Made by a program: the position numbers and the translations under genes
Assembly: GCF_050948175.1 (NCBI RefSeq)
Contig: NW_027490442.1
Span: 62,001 to 126,000 of the forward strand
DNA length: 64,000 nt
Source of the DNA: Xylocopa sonorina
Lineage: Eukaryota > Arthropoda > Insecta > Hymenoptera > Apidae
Direction: 5' to 3'
Shown here: piece after piece, positions 10,821 through 24,920 of the stretch
Layout of the letters: each line of letters begins with the position of its first letter
How positions within the stretch are numbered: the first letter of the stretch is position 1
Notes under the pieces: model-generated
Told to the model about the DNA's origin: nothing
What the model saw: only the letters and a program-made list of their open reading frames with translations
The model's database searches: none

Positions 10821-12540
10821 GTAGACATCTGCAAACAATATTTCCTAGCAAGGAAATGTCGCACTTACATTCCATTGAAGTGTATACGAGGTATACATAA
10901 CATTACACAATGAATATTATATCTTATTACGAAACATAGAAATGAAATACGACATCTCGTTTTAAGAAGCATTAGTACTCTATTGCTAATATACGTAGAC
11001 ATCTGCAAACAATATTTCCTAGCAAGGAAATGTCGCAATTACATTCCATTGAAGTGAATACGAGGTATACATAACATTACACAATGAATATTATATCTTA
11101 TTACGAAACATAGAAATGAGATGCGACATCTCGTATTAAGAAGCATTAGAACTCTATTGCTACGATACGTAGACATCTGCAAACGCTATTTCCTAGCATG
11201 GAAGTGTCGCATTTACATTCTTCTGATGTGAATACGAGATATACATGACACTTCGCAATGAATATTATATCTTATCATGAAACATAGAAATGGGATGCGA
11301 TATCGCTATTTAAGAAACATTAGAACTCTATTGCTTCGATACGTAGACATCTGGGAACGCTATTTCCTTGAAAGGAAGTGGCGCATTTACATTCATTTGA
11401 AGTGAATACGAGGTATACATAACACTCTACCATGTATATTATATCTTATCACGAAACATAGAAATGAAATATGACATCTCGTTTTAAGAAGCATTAGAAC
11501 TCTATTGCTACGATACGTGGACATCTGGAAACGCTATTTCTTAGCAAGGAAGTGTCGCATTTACATTCTTTTGAAGTGACTACGGGGTATACATAACACT
11601 CCATAATGAATATTATATCTTAACATGAAACATAGCAGTGAGATGCGATATCGCGTTTTAAGAAGCATTAGAACTCTATTGCTACGATACGTAGACATCT
11701 GCAAACGCTATTTCCTAGCATGGAAGTGTCGCATCTACATTCTTTTGAAGTGAATACGAGGTATACATGACAATTCGCAATGAATATTATACCTTATCAT
11801 GAAACATAGAAGAGAGATGCGATATCGCGTTTTAGGAAGCATTACAACTCTACTGCTACGATACGTAGACATCTGCAAAGGCTATATCCTAGCATGGAAG
11901 GGTCGCATTTACATTCTTTTGAAGTGAGTACGAGGTATACGTGACACTTCGCAATGAATATTATATCTGAACATGAAACATAGAAGTGAGATGCAACATG
12001 TCGTTTTAAGAAGCATTAGAACTCTATTGCTACGATACGTAGGCATCTGCAAACGCTATTTCCTAGCATGAAAGTGTCGCATTTACATTCTTTTGAAGAT
12101 AATACGAGGTATCCATAACATTCCGCAATGAATATTATATCTTATTACGAAACATAGAAATGAAATACGACTTCTCGTTTTAAGAAGCATTAGAACTCTA
12201 TTGCTACGTTGCGTAGACATCTGCAAACGCTATTTCCTAGCATGGAAGTGTCGCATCTACATTCTTTTGAAGTGAATACGAGGTATACATGACAATTCGC
12301 AATGAATATTATACCTCATCATGAAACATAGAAGTGAGATGCGATATCGCGTTCTAAGAAGCATTAGAACTCTATTGCTACGATACGTAGACATCTGCAA
12401 ACACTGTTTCCTAGCATGGAAGTGTCGCATATACATTTTTTTGAAGTGAATACGAAATATACATGACACTTCGCAATGAATATTATATCTTATCATGAAA
12501 CATAGAAGAGAGATGCGATATCGCCTTCTAAGAAGCATTA
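10821..12540 (+). repeat. Block matching 45619-47686
   Basis: Two successive AATATTTCCTAGCAAGG monomers with CATTACACAATG are followed by GATGTGAATACGAG, TTCCTTGAAAGGAA (11364), GACTACGGGG, CATCTACATTC, ATGCAACATG or ATGCAACATC, GAAGATAATACG, and AAACACTGTTTCC with CATATACATTTTTTTG. Offset is 34798 up to about 11520 and 35146 after it. The difference of 348 bp is two monomers present only in the downstream copy (about 46323-46670). Confidence 0.85.
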
Positions 12541-13964
12541 GAACCCTGTTGCTACGGTACGTAGACATCTGCAAACACTATTTCCTAGCATGGAAGTGTC
12601 GCATTTACATTCTTTTGAAGTGAGTACGAGGTATACATGACACTTCGCAATGAATATTATACCTTATCATGAAGCATAGAAGAGATATGCGATATCGCGT
12701 TTTAGTAAGCATTAGAACTCTATTGCTGCGATACGTAGACATCTGCAAACGCTATTTCCTAGCATTACACTTACAATCCACTTACATTCCACTGAAGTGA
12801 ATACGAGGTATACATAACACTCCACAATGAATATTATATCTTATCACGAAACATAGAAATGAAATGCGGCATCTCGTTTTAAGACGCATTAGGACTCTAT
12901 TGCTACGATACGTAGACATCTGCAAACGCTATTTCCTAGCATGGAAGTGTCATATTAACATTCTTTTGAAGTGAATACGAGGTATACATGACACTTCGCA
13001 ATGAATATTATATCTTATCATGAAACATAGAAGTGAGATGCGATATCGCGTTCTAAGAAGCATTAGAGCTCTATTGCTACGATACGTAGACATCTGCAAA
13101 CGCTATTTCCTAGCATGGAAGTGTTTTATTTACATTCTTTTGAAGTGAGTACGAGGTATACATGACACTTCGCAATGAATATTATACCTTATCATGAAAC
13201 ATAGAAGAGAGATGCGATATCGCGTTTTAGTAAGCATTAGAACTCTATTGCTGCGATACGTAGACATCTGCAAACTCTATTTCCTAGCATGGAAGGGTCG
13301 CATTTACACTCTTTTGAAGTGAGTACGAGGCATACATAACACTCCATAATGAATATTATATCTTTTCATGAAACATAGCGGTACGATGCGATATCGCGTT
13401 TTAAGGAGCATTAGAAATCTATTGCTACGATACGTAGACATCTGCAAACGCTATTTCCTAGCATGGAAGTGTCGCATTTACATTCGTTTGAAGTGAATAC
13501 GAGATATACATGACACTTCGCAATGAATATTATATCTTATCATAAAACATAGGAATGAGGTGCTATATCGCGTTTTGAGAAGCATTAGAACTCTATTGCT
13601 ACGATAAGTAGACATCTGCAAACGCTATTTCCTAGCATGGAAGTGTCGCATTTACATTTTGTTTGAAGTGAATACGAGACATACATGACACTTCGCAATG
13701 AATATTATATCTTATCATGAAACATAGGAATGAGGTGCTATATCGTGTTTTGGGAAGCATTAGAACTCTATTGCTAAGATACGTAGACATCTGCAAACTC
13801 TATTTCCTAGCAAGGAAATTTCGGACTTACATTCCACTGAAGTGAATACGAGGTATACATAACATTACACAATGAATATTATATCTAATTACGAAACATA
13901 GAAATGAAATACGACATCTCGTTTTAAGAAGCATTAGTACTCTATTGCTGTGATACGTAGACAT
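12541..13964 (+). repeat. HOR segment, collinear with 5114-6480
   Basis: From 12947 the stretch repeats the GTGTCATATTAAC, GAGCTCTATTG and ACACTCTTTTG series of 5114 onward, and includes the +1-bp monomer at 13656. It leads into the 2784-bp tandem block. It contains the aberrant monomer at 12761-12789. Confidence 0.8.
12761..12789 (+). repeat. Aberrant monomer with 11-bp local duplication
   Basis: Within one monomer CACTTACAATC (12768-12778) is directly followed by CACTTACATTC (12779-12789). The usual sequence here is a CATGGAAGTGTCGC or CAAGGAAATTTCGC segment, and the monomer is 3 bp longer than normal. I saw this arrangement once in the window. It looks like a local slippage or patch event in one monomer. 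Confidence 0.8.
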
Positions 13965-16510
13965 CTGCAAACAATATTTCCTAGCAAGGAAGTGTCGCAT
14001 TTACATTCTTGTGAAGTGTAATCGAGGTATACATGACACTTCGCAATGAATATTATATCTTGTCATGATACATAGAAGTGAGATGCGATATCGCGTTTTA
14101 AGAAGCATTAGAACCCTATTGCTACGATACGTAGACATCTGCAAACGCTACTTCCTAGCATGGAAGTGTCGCATTTACATTCATCTGAAGTGAATACGAG
14201 GTATACATGACACTTCACAATGAATATTATATCTTATCACGGAACATAGAAATGAAATGAGGCATCTCGTTTTAAGAAGTATTAGAACTCTATTGCTACG
14301 ATACGTAGACATCTGCAAACGCTATTTCCTAGCATGGAAGTGTCATATTTACATTCTTTTGAAGTGAATACGAGGTATACATGACACTTCGCAATGAATA
14401 TTATATCTTATCGTGAAACATAGAAGTGAGATGCGATATCGCGTTCTAAGAAGCATTAGAACTCTATTGCTACGATACGTAGACATCTGCAAACGCTATT
14501 TCCTAACATGGAAGTGTCTTATTTACGTTCTTTTGAAGTGAATACGAGGTATACATGACACATCGCAATGAATATTATATCTTCTCATGAAACATAGCAG
14601 TGAGTTGCGATATCGCGTTTTAAGAAGCATTAGAACTCTATTGCTACGATACGTAGACATTTGCAAAGGCTATTCACTAGCATGGAAGGGTCGCATTTCC
14701 ATTCTTTTGAAGTGAGTACGAGGTATACATATCACTCCATAATGAATATTATATCTTATCATGAAACATAGCAGTGAGATCCGATATCGCGTTTTAAGAA
14801 GCATTAGAACTCTATTGCTGCGATACGTAGACATCTGCAAACGCTATTTCCTAGCATGGAAGTGTCGCATTTACATTCTTTTGATGTGAATACGAGATAT
14901 ACATGACATTTCGCAATGAATATTATATCTTATCATGAAACATAGGAATGTGGTGCTATATCGCGTTTTGAGAAGCATTAGAACTCTATTGCCTATATAC
15001 GTAGACATCTGCAAACTCTATTTCCTAGCAAGGAAATTTCGCACTTACATTCCACTGAAGTGAATACGAGGTATACATAACATTACACATTGAATATTAT
15101 ATCTTGTTACGAAACATAGAAATGAAATACGACATCTCGTTTTAAGAAGCATTAGTACTCTATTTCTGTGATACGTAGACATCTGCAAACAATATTTCCT
15201 AGCAAGGAAGTGTCGCATTTACATTCTTGTGAAGTGAAATCGAGGTATACATGACACTTCGCAATGAATATTATATCTTATCATGAAACATAGAAGTGAG
15301 ATGCGATATGGCATTTTAAGAAGCATTAGAACCCTATTGCTACGATACGTAGACATCTGCAAACGCCACTTCCTAGCATGGAAGTGTCGCATTTATATTC
15401 TTTTGAAGTGAATACGAGGTATACATGACACTTCGCAATGAATATTATATCTTATCATGAAACATAGAAGTGAGATGCGATATGGCATTTTAAGAATCAT
15501 TAGAACTCTATTGTTTCGACACGTAGTCATCTGGTAACGCTATTTCCTAGCAAGGAAGTGTCGCATTAACATCCTTTTGAGGTGAATACGAGGTATACAT
15601 GACACTTCGCAATGAATATTATATTTGAACATGAAACATAGAAATGAGATGCGACATCTCGTTTTAAGAAGCATTAGAACTCTATTGCTAGGATACGTAG
15701 ACCCCTGCAAACGCTATTTCCTAGCATGTAAGTGTCGCATTTACATTCTTGTCATGTGAATACGAAGTATACATGACACTTCGCAATGAATATTATATCT
15801 TATCATGAAACATAGATGTGAGATGCGATATCGCGTTCTAAGAAGCATTAGAACTCTATTGCTGCGATACGTAGACATCTGCAAATGCTATTTCCTAGCA
15901 TGTAAGTGTCGCATTTACATTCTTTTGAAGTGAATACGAGGTATACATGACACTTCGCAATGAATATTATATCTTACCATGAAACATAGAAGTGAGATGC
16001 GATATCGCGTTCTAAGAAGCGTTAGAACTATATTGCTACGATACGTAGACATCTGCAAACGCTATTTCCTAGCATGGAAGTGACTTAGTTACGTTCTTTT
16101 GAAGTGAATACGAGGTATACATGACACTTCGCAATGAATATTATATCTTATCATGAAACATAGAAGTGAGATGCGATATCGCGTTCTAAGAAGCATTAGA
16201 AATCTATTGCTACGATACGTAGACATATGGAAACGTTATTCCCTAGCATGGAAGTGTCGCATTTACATTCTTTTGAAGTGAATACGAGATATACATGACA
16301 CTTCGCAATGAATATTGTATGTTATCATGAAACATTGGAGTGAGATGCGATATCGCGTTTTAAGAAGCATTAGAACTCTATTGCTACGATACCTAGACAT
16401 CTGCAAACGCTATTTCCTAGCATGGATGTGTCGCATTTACATTCTTTTGAAGTGAATACGAAGTGTACATAACACTTCGCAATGAATATTTTATCTTATC
16501 ATGAAACATA
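13965..16510 (+). repeat. 16-monomer HOR, copy 1 (period 2784 bp)
   Basis: TTGTGAAGTGTAATCG, TCATGATACATAG, TCACGGAACATAG, the 14621 cassette, GGATACGTAGACCCCTGC, GATGTGAGATGCG and the CATATGGAAACGTT and CCTAGACATC monomers recur exactly 2784 bp (16 x 174) later. The two copies diverge in a patch at about 15689-15790, where copy 2 carries a partial TTGCAAAGGCTATTCAC monomer. Confidence 0.85.
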
Positions 16511-16748
16511 GGAGTGAGATGCGATATGGCATTTTAAGAATCATTAGAACTCTATTGTTTCGACACGTAGTCATCTGGAAACGCTATTTCTTAGCAAGGA
16601 AGTGTCGCATTTACATTCTTTTGAAGTGACTACGGGGTATACATAACACTCCATAATGAATATTATATCTTAACATGAAACATAGCAGTGAGATGCGATA
16701 TCGCGTTCTAAGAAGCATTAGAACTCTATTGCTACGATACGTAGACAT
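16511..16748 (+). repeat. Foreign patch between the two 2784-bp copies
   Basis: GGAGTGAGATGCGATATGG with TATTTCTTAGCAAGG and GACTACGGGG belongs to the class seen at 4850-5040 and 46600-46790, not to the surrounding HOR. It marks a recombination join between the end of copy 1 and the start of copy 2. Confidence 0.7.
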
Positions 16749-19294
16749 CTGCAAACGCTATTTCCTAGCAAGGAAGTGTCGCATTTACATTCTTGTGAAG
16801 TGTAATCGAAGTATACATGACACTTCGCAATGAATATTATATCTTGTCATGATACATAGAAGTGAGATGCGATATCGCGTTTTAAGAAGCATTAGAACCC
16901 TATTGCTACGATACGTAGACATCTGCAAACGCTACTTCCTAGCATGGAAGTGTCGCATTTACATTCATCTGAAGTGAATACGAGGTATACATGACACTTC
17001 ACAATGAATATTATATCTTATCACGGAACATAGAAATGAAATGAGGCATCTCGTTTTAAGAAGTATTAGAACTCTATTGCTACGATACGTAGACATCTGC
17101 AAACGTTATTTCCTAGCATGGAAGTGTCATATTTACATTCTTTTGAAGTGAATACGAGGTATACATGACACTTCGCAATGAATATTATATCTTATCGTGA
17201 AACATAGAAGTGAGATGCGATATCGCGTTCTAAGAAGCATTAGAACTCTATTGCTACGATACGTAGACATCTGCAAACGCTATTTCCTAACATGGAAGTG
17301 TCTTATTTACGTTCTTTTGAAGTGAATACGAGGTATACATGACACATCGCAATGAATATTATATCTTCTCATGAAACATAGCAGTGAGTTGCGATATCGC
17401 GTTTTAAGAAGCATTAGAACTCTATTGCTACGATACGTAGACATTTGCAAAGGCTATTCACTAGCATGGAAGGGTCGCATTTCCATTCTTTTGAAGTGAG
17501 TACGAGGTATACATATCACTCCATAATGAATATTATATCTTATCATGAAACATAGCAGTGAGATCCGATATCGCGTTTTAAGAAGCATTAGAACTCTATT
17601 GCTGCGATACGTAGACATCTGCAAACGCTATTTCCTAGCATGGAAGTGTCGCATTTACATTCTTTTGATGTGAATACGAGATATACATGACACTTCGCAA
17701 TGAATATTATATCTTATCATGAAACATAGGAATGTGGTGCTATATCGCGTTTTGAGAAGCATTAGAACTCTATTGCCTATATACGTAGACATCTGCAAAC
17801 TCTATTTCCTAGCAAGGAAATTTCGCACTTACATTCCACTGAAGTGAATACGAGGTATACATAACATTACACATTGAATATTATATCTTGTTACGAAACA
17901 TAGAAATGAAATACGACATCTCGTTTTAAGAATCATTAGTACTCTATTTCTGTGATACGTAGACATCTGCAAACAATATTTCCTAGCAAGGAAGTGTCGC
18001 ATTTACATTCTTGTGAAGTGAAATCGAGGTATACATGACACTTCGCAATGAATATTATATCTTATCATGAAACATAGAAGTGAGATGCGATATGGCATTT
18101 TAAGAAGCATTAGAACCCTATTGCAACGATACGTAGACATCTGCAAACGCCACATCCTAGCATGGAAGTGTCGCATTTACATTCTTTTGAAGTGAATACG
18201 AGGTATACATGACACTTCGCAATGAATATTATATCTTATCATGAAACATAGAAGTGAGATGCGATATGGCATTTTAAGAATCATTAGAACTCTATCGTTT
18301 CGACACGTAGTCATCTGGTAACGCTATTTCCTAGCAAGGAAGTGTCGCATTAACATCCTTTTGAGGTGAATACAAGGTATACATGACACTTCGCAATGAA
18401 TATTATATCTGAACATGAAACATAGAAATGAGATGCGACATCTCGTTTTAAGAAGCATTAGAACTCTATTGCTACGATACGCAGACATTTGCAAAGGCTA
18501 TTCACTAGCATGGAAGGGTCGCATTTCCATTCTTTTGAAGTGAGTACGAGGTATACATATCACTCCATAATGAATATTATATCTTATCATGAAACATAGA
18601 TGTGAGATGCGATATCGCGTTCTAAGAAGCATTAGAACTCTATTGCTGCGATACGTAGACATCTGCAAATGCTATTTCCTAGCATGTAAGTGTCGCATTT
18701 ACATTCTTTTGAAGTGAATACGAGGTATACATGACACTTCGCAATGAATATTATATCTTGCCATGAAACATAGAAGTGACATGCATTATCGCGTTCTAAG
18801 AAGCGTTAGAACTATATTGCTACGATACGTAGACATCTGCAAACGCTATTTCCTAGCATGGAAGTGACTTATTTACGTTCTTTTGAAGTGAATACGAGGT
18901 ATACATGACACTTCGCAATGAATATTATATCTTATCATGAAACATAGAAGTGAGATGCGATATCGCGTTCTAAGAAGCACTAGAAATCTATTGCTACGAT
19001 ACGTAGACATATGGAAACGTTATTCCCTAGCATGGAAGTGTCGCATTTACATTCTTTTGAAGTGAATACGAGATATACATGACACTTCGCAATGAATATT
19101 ATATGTTATCATGAAACATTGGAGTGAGATGCGATATCGCGTTTTAAGAAGCATTAGAACTCTATTGCTACGATACCTAGACATCTGCAAACGCTATTTC
19201 CTAGCATGGATGTGTCGCATTTACATTCTTTTGAAGTGAATACGAAGTGTACATAACACTTCGCAATGAATATTTTATCTTATCATGAAACATA
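16749..19294 (+). repeat. 16-monomer HOR, copy 2 (period 2784 bp)
   Basis: This repeats 13965-16510 at offset 2784. Its segment 17405-18410 is closer to 1-1006 (no difference seen) than to its own tandem partner 14621-15626 (which has GCTACG and CCACTTCC where this has GCAACG and CCACATCC). The tandem pair has therefore exchanged sequence with, or been overwritten from, another part of the array. Confidence 0.85.
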
Positions 19295-20454
19295 GAAGTG
19301 AGATGCGATATCGCGTTTTAAGAAGCATTAGAAATCTATTGCTACGATACGTAGACATCTGCAAACGCTATTTCCTAGCATGGAAGTGTCGCATTTACAT
19401 TCTTTTGTAGTGAATACGAAGTATACATGACACTTCGCAATGAATATTATATCTTAACATGAAACATAGAAGTGAGATGCGATATCGCGTTATAGGAAGC
19501 ATTAGAACTCTATTGCTACGATATGTAGACATCTGCAAACGCTACTTCCTAGCATGGAAGTGTCGCATTTACATTCTTTTGAAGTGAATACGAGATATAC
19601 ATGACACTCCGCAATGAATATTATATCTTATCATGATACATAGGAATGAGGTGCTATATCGCGTTTTGAGAAGCATTAGAACTCTATTGCTAATATACGT
19701 AGACATCTGCAAACAATATTTCCTAGCAAGGAAATGTCGCACTTACATTCCATTGAAGTCTATACGAGGTATACATAACATTACACAATGAATATTATAT
19801 CTTATTACGAAACATAGAAATGAAATACGACATCTCGTTTTAAGAAGCATTAGTACTCTATTGCTGTGATGCGTAGACATCTGCAAAGGCTATTTCCAAG
19901 CATGGAAAGGTCGCATTTACATACTTTTGTAGTGAATACGAGGTATACATAACACTCCATAATGAATATTATATCTTATCATAAAACATAGAAATGAAAT
20001 ACGACTTCTCATTTTAAGAAGCATTAGAACTCTATTGCTACGATACGTAGACATCTGCAAACGCTATTTCCTAGCATGGAAGTGCCGCATTTACATTCTT
20101 TTGAAGATAATACGAGGTATACATAACATTCCGCAATGAATATTATATCTTATTACGAAGCATAGAAATGAAATACGACTTCTCGTTTTAAGAAGCATTA
20201 GAACTCTATTGCTTCGATACGTAGACATCTGGGAACGCTATTTCCTTGAAAGGAAGTGGCGCATTTACAATCATTTGAAGTGAATACGAGGTATACATAA
20301 CACTCTACCATGTATATTGTATCTTATCACGAAACATAGAAATGAAATGTGACATCTCGTTTTAAGAAGCATTAGAACTCTATTGCTACGATACGTGGAC
20401 ATCTGCAAACGCTATTTCCTAGCATGTAAGTGTCGCATTTACATTCTTTTGAAG
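19295..20454 (+). repeat. Block collinear with 1369-2354
   Basis: The monomer order is that of 1369-2354, with one additional monomer (GTGCCGC, GAAGATAATACG, ATTACGAAGCATAG) at about 20020-20193. TTCCTTGAAAGGAA is at 20242-20255. It differs from the partner by AACACTCCATAATG against AACACTCAATAATG and a few single bases. Confidence 0.8.
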
Positions 20455-22020
20455 TGAATACGAGGTATACATGACACATCGCAATGATTATTATATCTTA
20501 TCATGAAACATAGATGTGAGATGCGATATCGCGTTCTAAGAAGCATTAGAACTCTATTGCTACGATACGTAGACATCTGCAAACGCTATTTCCTAGCATG
20601 GAAGTGACTTATTTACGTTCTTTTGAAGTGAATACGAGGTATACATGACACTTCGCAATGAATATTATATCTTATCATGAAACATAAAAGTGAGATGCGA
20701 TATCGCGTTCTAAGAAGCATTAGAAATCTATTGCTACGATACGTAGACATATGGAAACGCTATTCCCTAGCATGGAAGTGTCGCATTTACATTCTTTTGA
20801 AGTGAATACGAGATATACATGACACTTCGCAATGGATACTATATCTTATCATGAAATATAGAAGTGAGATGCGATATCGCGTTTTAAGAAGCATTAGAAC
20901 TCTATTGCTAGGATACGTAGACATCTGCAAACGCTATTTCCTAGCATGTAAGTGTCGCATTTACATCCTTTTGAAGTGAATACGAGGTATACATGACACT
21001 TCGCAATGAATATTATATCTTGTCATGAAACATGGAAGTGAGATGCGATATCGCGTTCTAAGAAGCTTTAGGACTCTCTTGCTACGATACGTAGACATCT
21101 GCAAACCCTATTTCCTAGCAAGGAAGTGTCGCATTTACATTCATTTGAAGTGAATACGAGGTATACATAATACTCTACAATGAATATTATATCTTACCAA
21201 GAAACATAGAAATGAAATGCGACATCTCGTTTTATAAAGCATTAGAATTCTATTGCTGCGATACGTAGACATCTGCAAACGCTATTTCCTAGCATGTAAG
21301 TGTCGCATTTACATTCCTTTGAAGTGAATACGAGGTATACATGACACATCGCAATGATTATTATATCTTATCATGAAACATAGGTGTGAGATGCGATATC
21401 GCGTTTTAAGTAGCATTAGATCACCCTTGCTACGATACGTAGACATCTGCAAACGCTATTTCCTAGCATGTAAGTGTCGCGTTTACATTCTTTTGATGTG
21501 AATACGAGGTATACATGACACTTCGCAATGAATATTATATCTTATCATGAAACATGGAAATGCGATGCGACATCTCGTTTTAAGATGTATTAGAACTCTA
21601 TTATTTCCATACGTAGTCGTCTGGAAACGCAATTTCCTAGCAAGGAAGTGTCGCACTTACATCCTTTTGAAGTGAATACGAAGTATACATAACACTTCGC
21701 ACTGAATATTATATCTTATCATGAAACATAGAAATGAGATGCGGCATCTCGTTTTAAGAAGCATTAGAACACTATTGTTACGACACGTAGACATCTGCAA
21801 ACGCTATTTCCTAGCATGGAAGCGTCGCATTTACATTCTTGTCATGTGAATACGAAGTATACATTACACTTCGCAATGAATATTATATCTTATCATGAAA
21901 CATAGATGTGAGATGCGATATCGCGTTCTAAAAAGCATTATAACTCTATTGCTGCGATACGTAGACATCTGCAAATGCTATTTCCTAGCATGTAAGTGTC
22001 GCATTTACATTCTTTTGTAG
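20455..22020 (+). repeat. Nine-monomer stretch where 2355-2702 has two
   Basis: Between matched flanks, the upstream homologue has two monomers and this copy nine, a net gain of 7 x 174 = 1218 bp. The stretch includes GACTTATTTACG, CATATGGAAACGC, TTCGCAATGGATACTATATC (echoed at the very end of the window, about 63970), GAAGCTTTAGGAC, TTTATAAAGC and the TAAGATGTATTAG class. Confidence 0.8.
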
Positions 22021-23973
22021 TGAATACGAGGTAATCATGACACTTCGCAATGAATAATATATCTTATCATGAAACATAGAAATGAGATGCGGCATCTCAT
22101 TTTAAGAAGCATTAGAACACAATTGTTACGACACGTAGACATCTGCAAACGCTATTTCCCAGCATGGAAGCGTCGCATTTACATTCGTGTCATGTGAATA
22201 CGAAGTATACATGACACTTCGCAATGAATATTATATCTTATCATGAAACATAGGTGTGAGATGCGATATCGCGTTCTAAGAAGCATTAGAACTCTATTGC
22301 TGCGATACGTAGACATCTGCAAATGCTATTTCCTAGCATGTAAGTGTCGCATTTACATTCTTTTGAAGTGAATACGAGGTACACATGACACTTCGCAATG
22401 AATATTATATCTTATCATGAAACATAGAAGTGAGATGCGATATCGCGTTCTAAGAAGCATTAGAACTCTATTGCTACGATACGTAGGCATCTGCAAACGC
22501 TATTTCCTAGCATGGAAGTGACTTATTTACGTTCTTTTGAAGTGAATACGAGGTATACATGACACTTCGCAATGAATATTATATCTTATCATGAAACATA
22601 GAAGTGAGATGCGATATCGCGTTTTAGGAAGCATTAGAAATCTATTGCTACGATGCGTAGACATCTGCAAATGTTATTTCCTAGCAAGGAAGTGTCGCAT
22701 TTACATTCTTTTGAAGTGAATGCGAGGTATACATAACTCTCCACAATGAATATTATATCTTATCATGAAACATGGAAATGCGATGCGACATCTCGTTTTA
22801 AGATGTATTAGAACTCTATTATTTCCATACGTAATCGTCTGGAAACGCAATTTCCTAGCAAGGAAGTGTCGCACTTACATCCTTTTGAAGTGAATACGAA
22901 GTATACATAACACTTCGCACTGAATATTATATCTTATCATGAAACATAGAAATGAGATGCGGCATCTCGTTTTAAGAAGCATTAGAACACTATTGTTACG
23001 ACACGCAGACATCTGCAAACGCTATTTCCTAGCATGGAAGCGTCGCATTTACATTCTTGTCATGTGAATACGAAGTATACATTACACTTCGCAATGAATA
23101 TTATATCTTATCATGAAACATAGATGTGAGATGCGATATCGCGTTCTAAGAAGCATTATAACTCTATTGCTGCGATACGTAGACATCTGCAAATGCTATT
23201 TCCTAGCATGTAAGTGTCGCATTTACATTCTTTTGTAGTGAATACGAGGTAATCATGACACTTCGCAATGAATATTATATCTTATCATGAAACATAGAAG
23301 TGAGATGCGATATCGCGTTCTAAGAAGCATTAGAAATTTATTGCTACGATACATAGACATATGGAAACGCTATTCCCTAGCAAGGAAGTGTCGCATTTAC
23401 ATTATTTTGAAGTGAATGCAAGGTATACATAACAATCCACAATGAATATTGTATCTTATCACGAAGCATAGAAATGAAATGCGACATCTAGTTTTAAGTA
23501 GCATTAAAACTCTACTGCTACGATACGTAGACATCTGCAAACGCTATTTCCTAGCATGGAAGTGTCGCATTTACATTCTTTTGAAGTGAATACGAGATAT
23601 ACATGACACTTCGCAATGAATATTATATGTTATCATGAAACATTGGAGTGAGATGCGATATCGCATTTTAAGAAGCATTAGAACTCTATTGCTACGATAC
23701 CTAGACATCTGCAAACGCTATTTCCTAGCATGGATGTGTCGCATATACATTCTTTTGAAGTGAATGCGATGTGTACATAACACTTCGCAATGAATATTTT
23801 ATCTTATCATGAAACATAGAAGTGAGATGCGATATCGCGTTTTAAGAAGCATTAGAACTCTATTGCTACGATACGTAGACATCTGCAAACGCTATTTGCT
23901 AGCATGGAAGTGTCGCATTTACATTCTTGTGTAGTGAATACGAAGTAAACATGTCACATCGCAATGAATATTA
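22021..23973 (+). repeat. Block matching 2703-4655
   Basis: Offset 19318 is constant through the block. Differences noted by eye are single bases, such as TATTATTTCC for TATTGTTTCC and GCTATTTGCTAG for GCTATTTCCTAG. It ends where the TTGTGTAGTGAATACG monomer (about 23930) gives way to another class. Confidence 0.85.
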
Positions 23974-24920
23974 TATCTTATCATGAAACATAGAAGTGAG
24001 ATGCGATATCGCGTTTTTGGAAGCATTAGAACTCTTTTGCTACGATATGTAGACATCTGCAAACAATATTTCCTAGCAAGGAAATGTCGCACTTACATTC
24101 CATTGAAGTGTATACGAGGTATACATAACATTACACAATGAATATTATATCTTGTTACGAAACATAGAAATGAAATACGACATCTCGTTTTAAGAAGCAT
24201 TAGTACTCTATTGCTAATATACGTAGACATCTGCAAACAATATTTCCTAGCAAGGAAATGTCGCAATTACATTCCATTGAAGTGAATACGAGGTATACAT
24301 AACATTACACAATGAATATTATATCTTATTACGAAACATAGAAATGAGATGCGACATCTCGTATTAAGAAGCATTAGAACTCTATTGCTACGATACGTAG
24401 ACATCTGCAAACGCTATTTCCTAGCATGGAAGTGTCGCATTTACATTCTTCTGATGTGAGTACGAGATATACATGACACTTCGCAATGAATATTATATCT
24501 TATCATGAAACATAGAAATGGGATGCGATATCACTATTTAAGAAACATTAGAACTCTATTGCATCGATACGTAGACATCTGGGAACGCTATTTCCTTGAA
24601 AGGAAGTGGCGCATATACATTCATTTGAAGTGAATACGAGGTATACATAACACTCTACCATGTATATTATATCTTATCACGAAACATAGAAATGAAATAT
24701 GACATCTCGTTTTAAGAAGCATTAGAACTCTATTGCTACGATACGTGGACATCTGCAAACGCTATTTCCTAGCATGGATGTGTCGCATTTACATTCTTTT
24801 GAAGTGAATGCGATGTGTACATAACACTTCGCAATGAATATTTTATCTTATCATGAAACATAGAAGTGAGATGCGATATCGCGTTTTAAGAAGCATTAGA
24901 ACTCTATTGCTACGATACGT
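23974..24920 (+). repeat. Block matching about 45580-46320 and 10821-11520
   Basis: Two AATATTTCCTAGCAAGG monomers, GATGTGAGTACGAG, a GCATCGATACG monomer with TTCCTTGAAAGGAA (24592-24605), then CATGGATGTGTCG with GAATGCGATGTG. The order matches the two other copies. There is no sequence outside the satellite. Confidence 0.8.

Noticed and set aside
12257..12574. Open frames of up to 105 codons on the minus strand (also 28445-28762, 35053-35370, 47403-47720, 41111-41311, 59730-59930, 10142-10342, 8537-8740)
   Set aside because: The translations repeat with a 58-residue period because the monomer is 174 = 3 x 58 bases. They exist where point changes removed the usual stop. There is no domain, no initiation context and no conservation beyond the DNA repeat.
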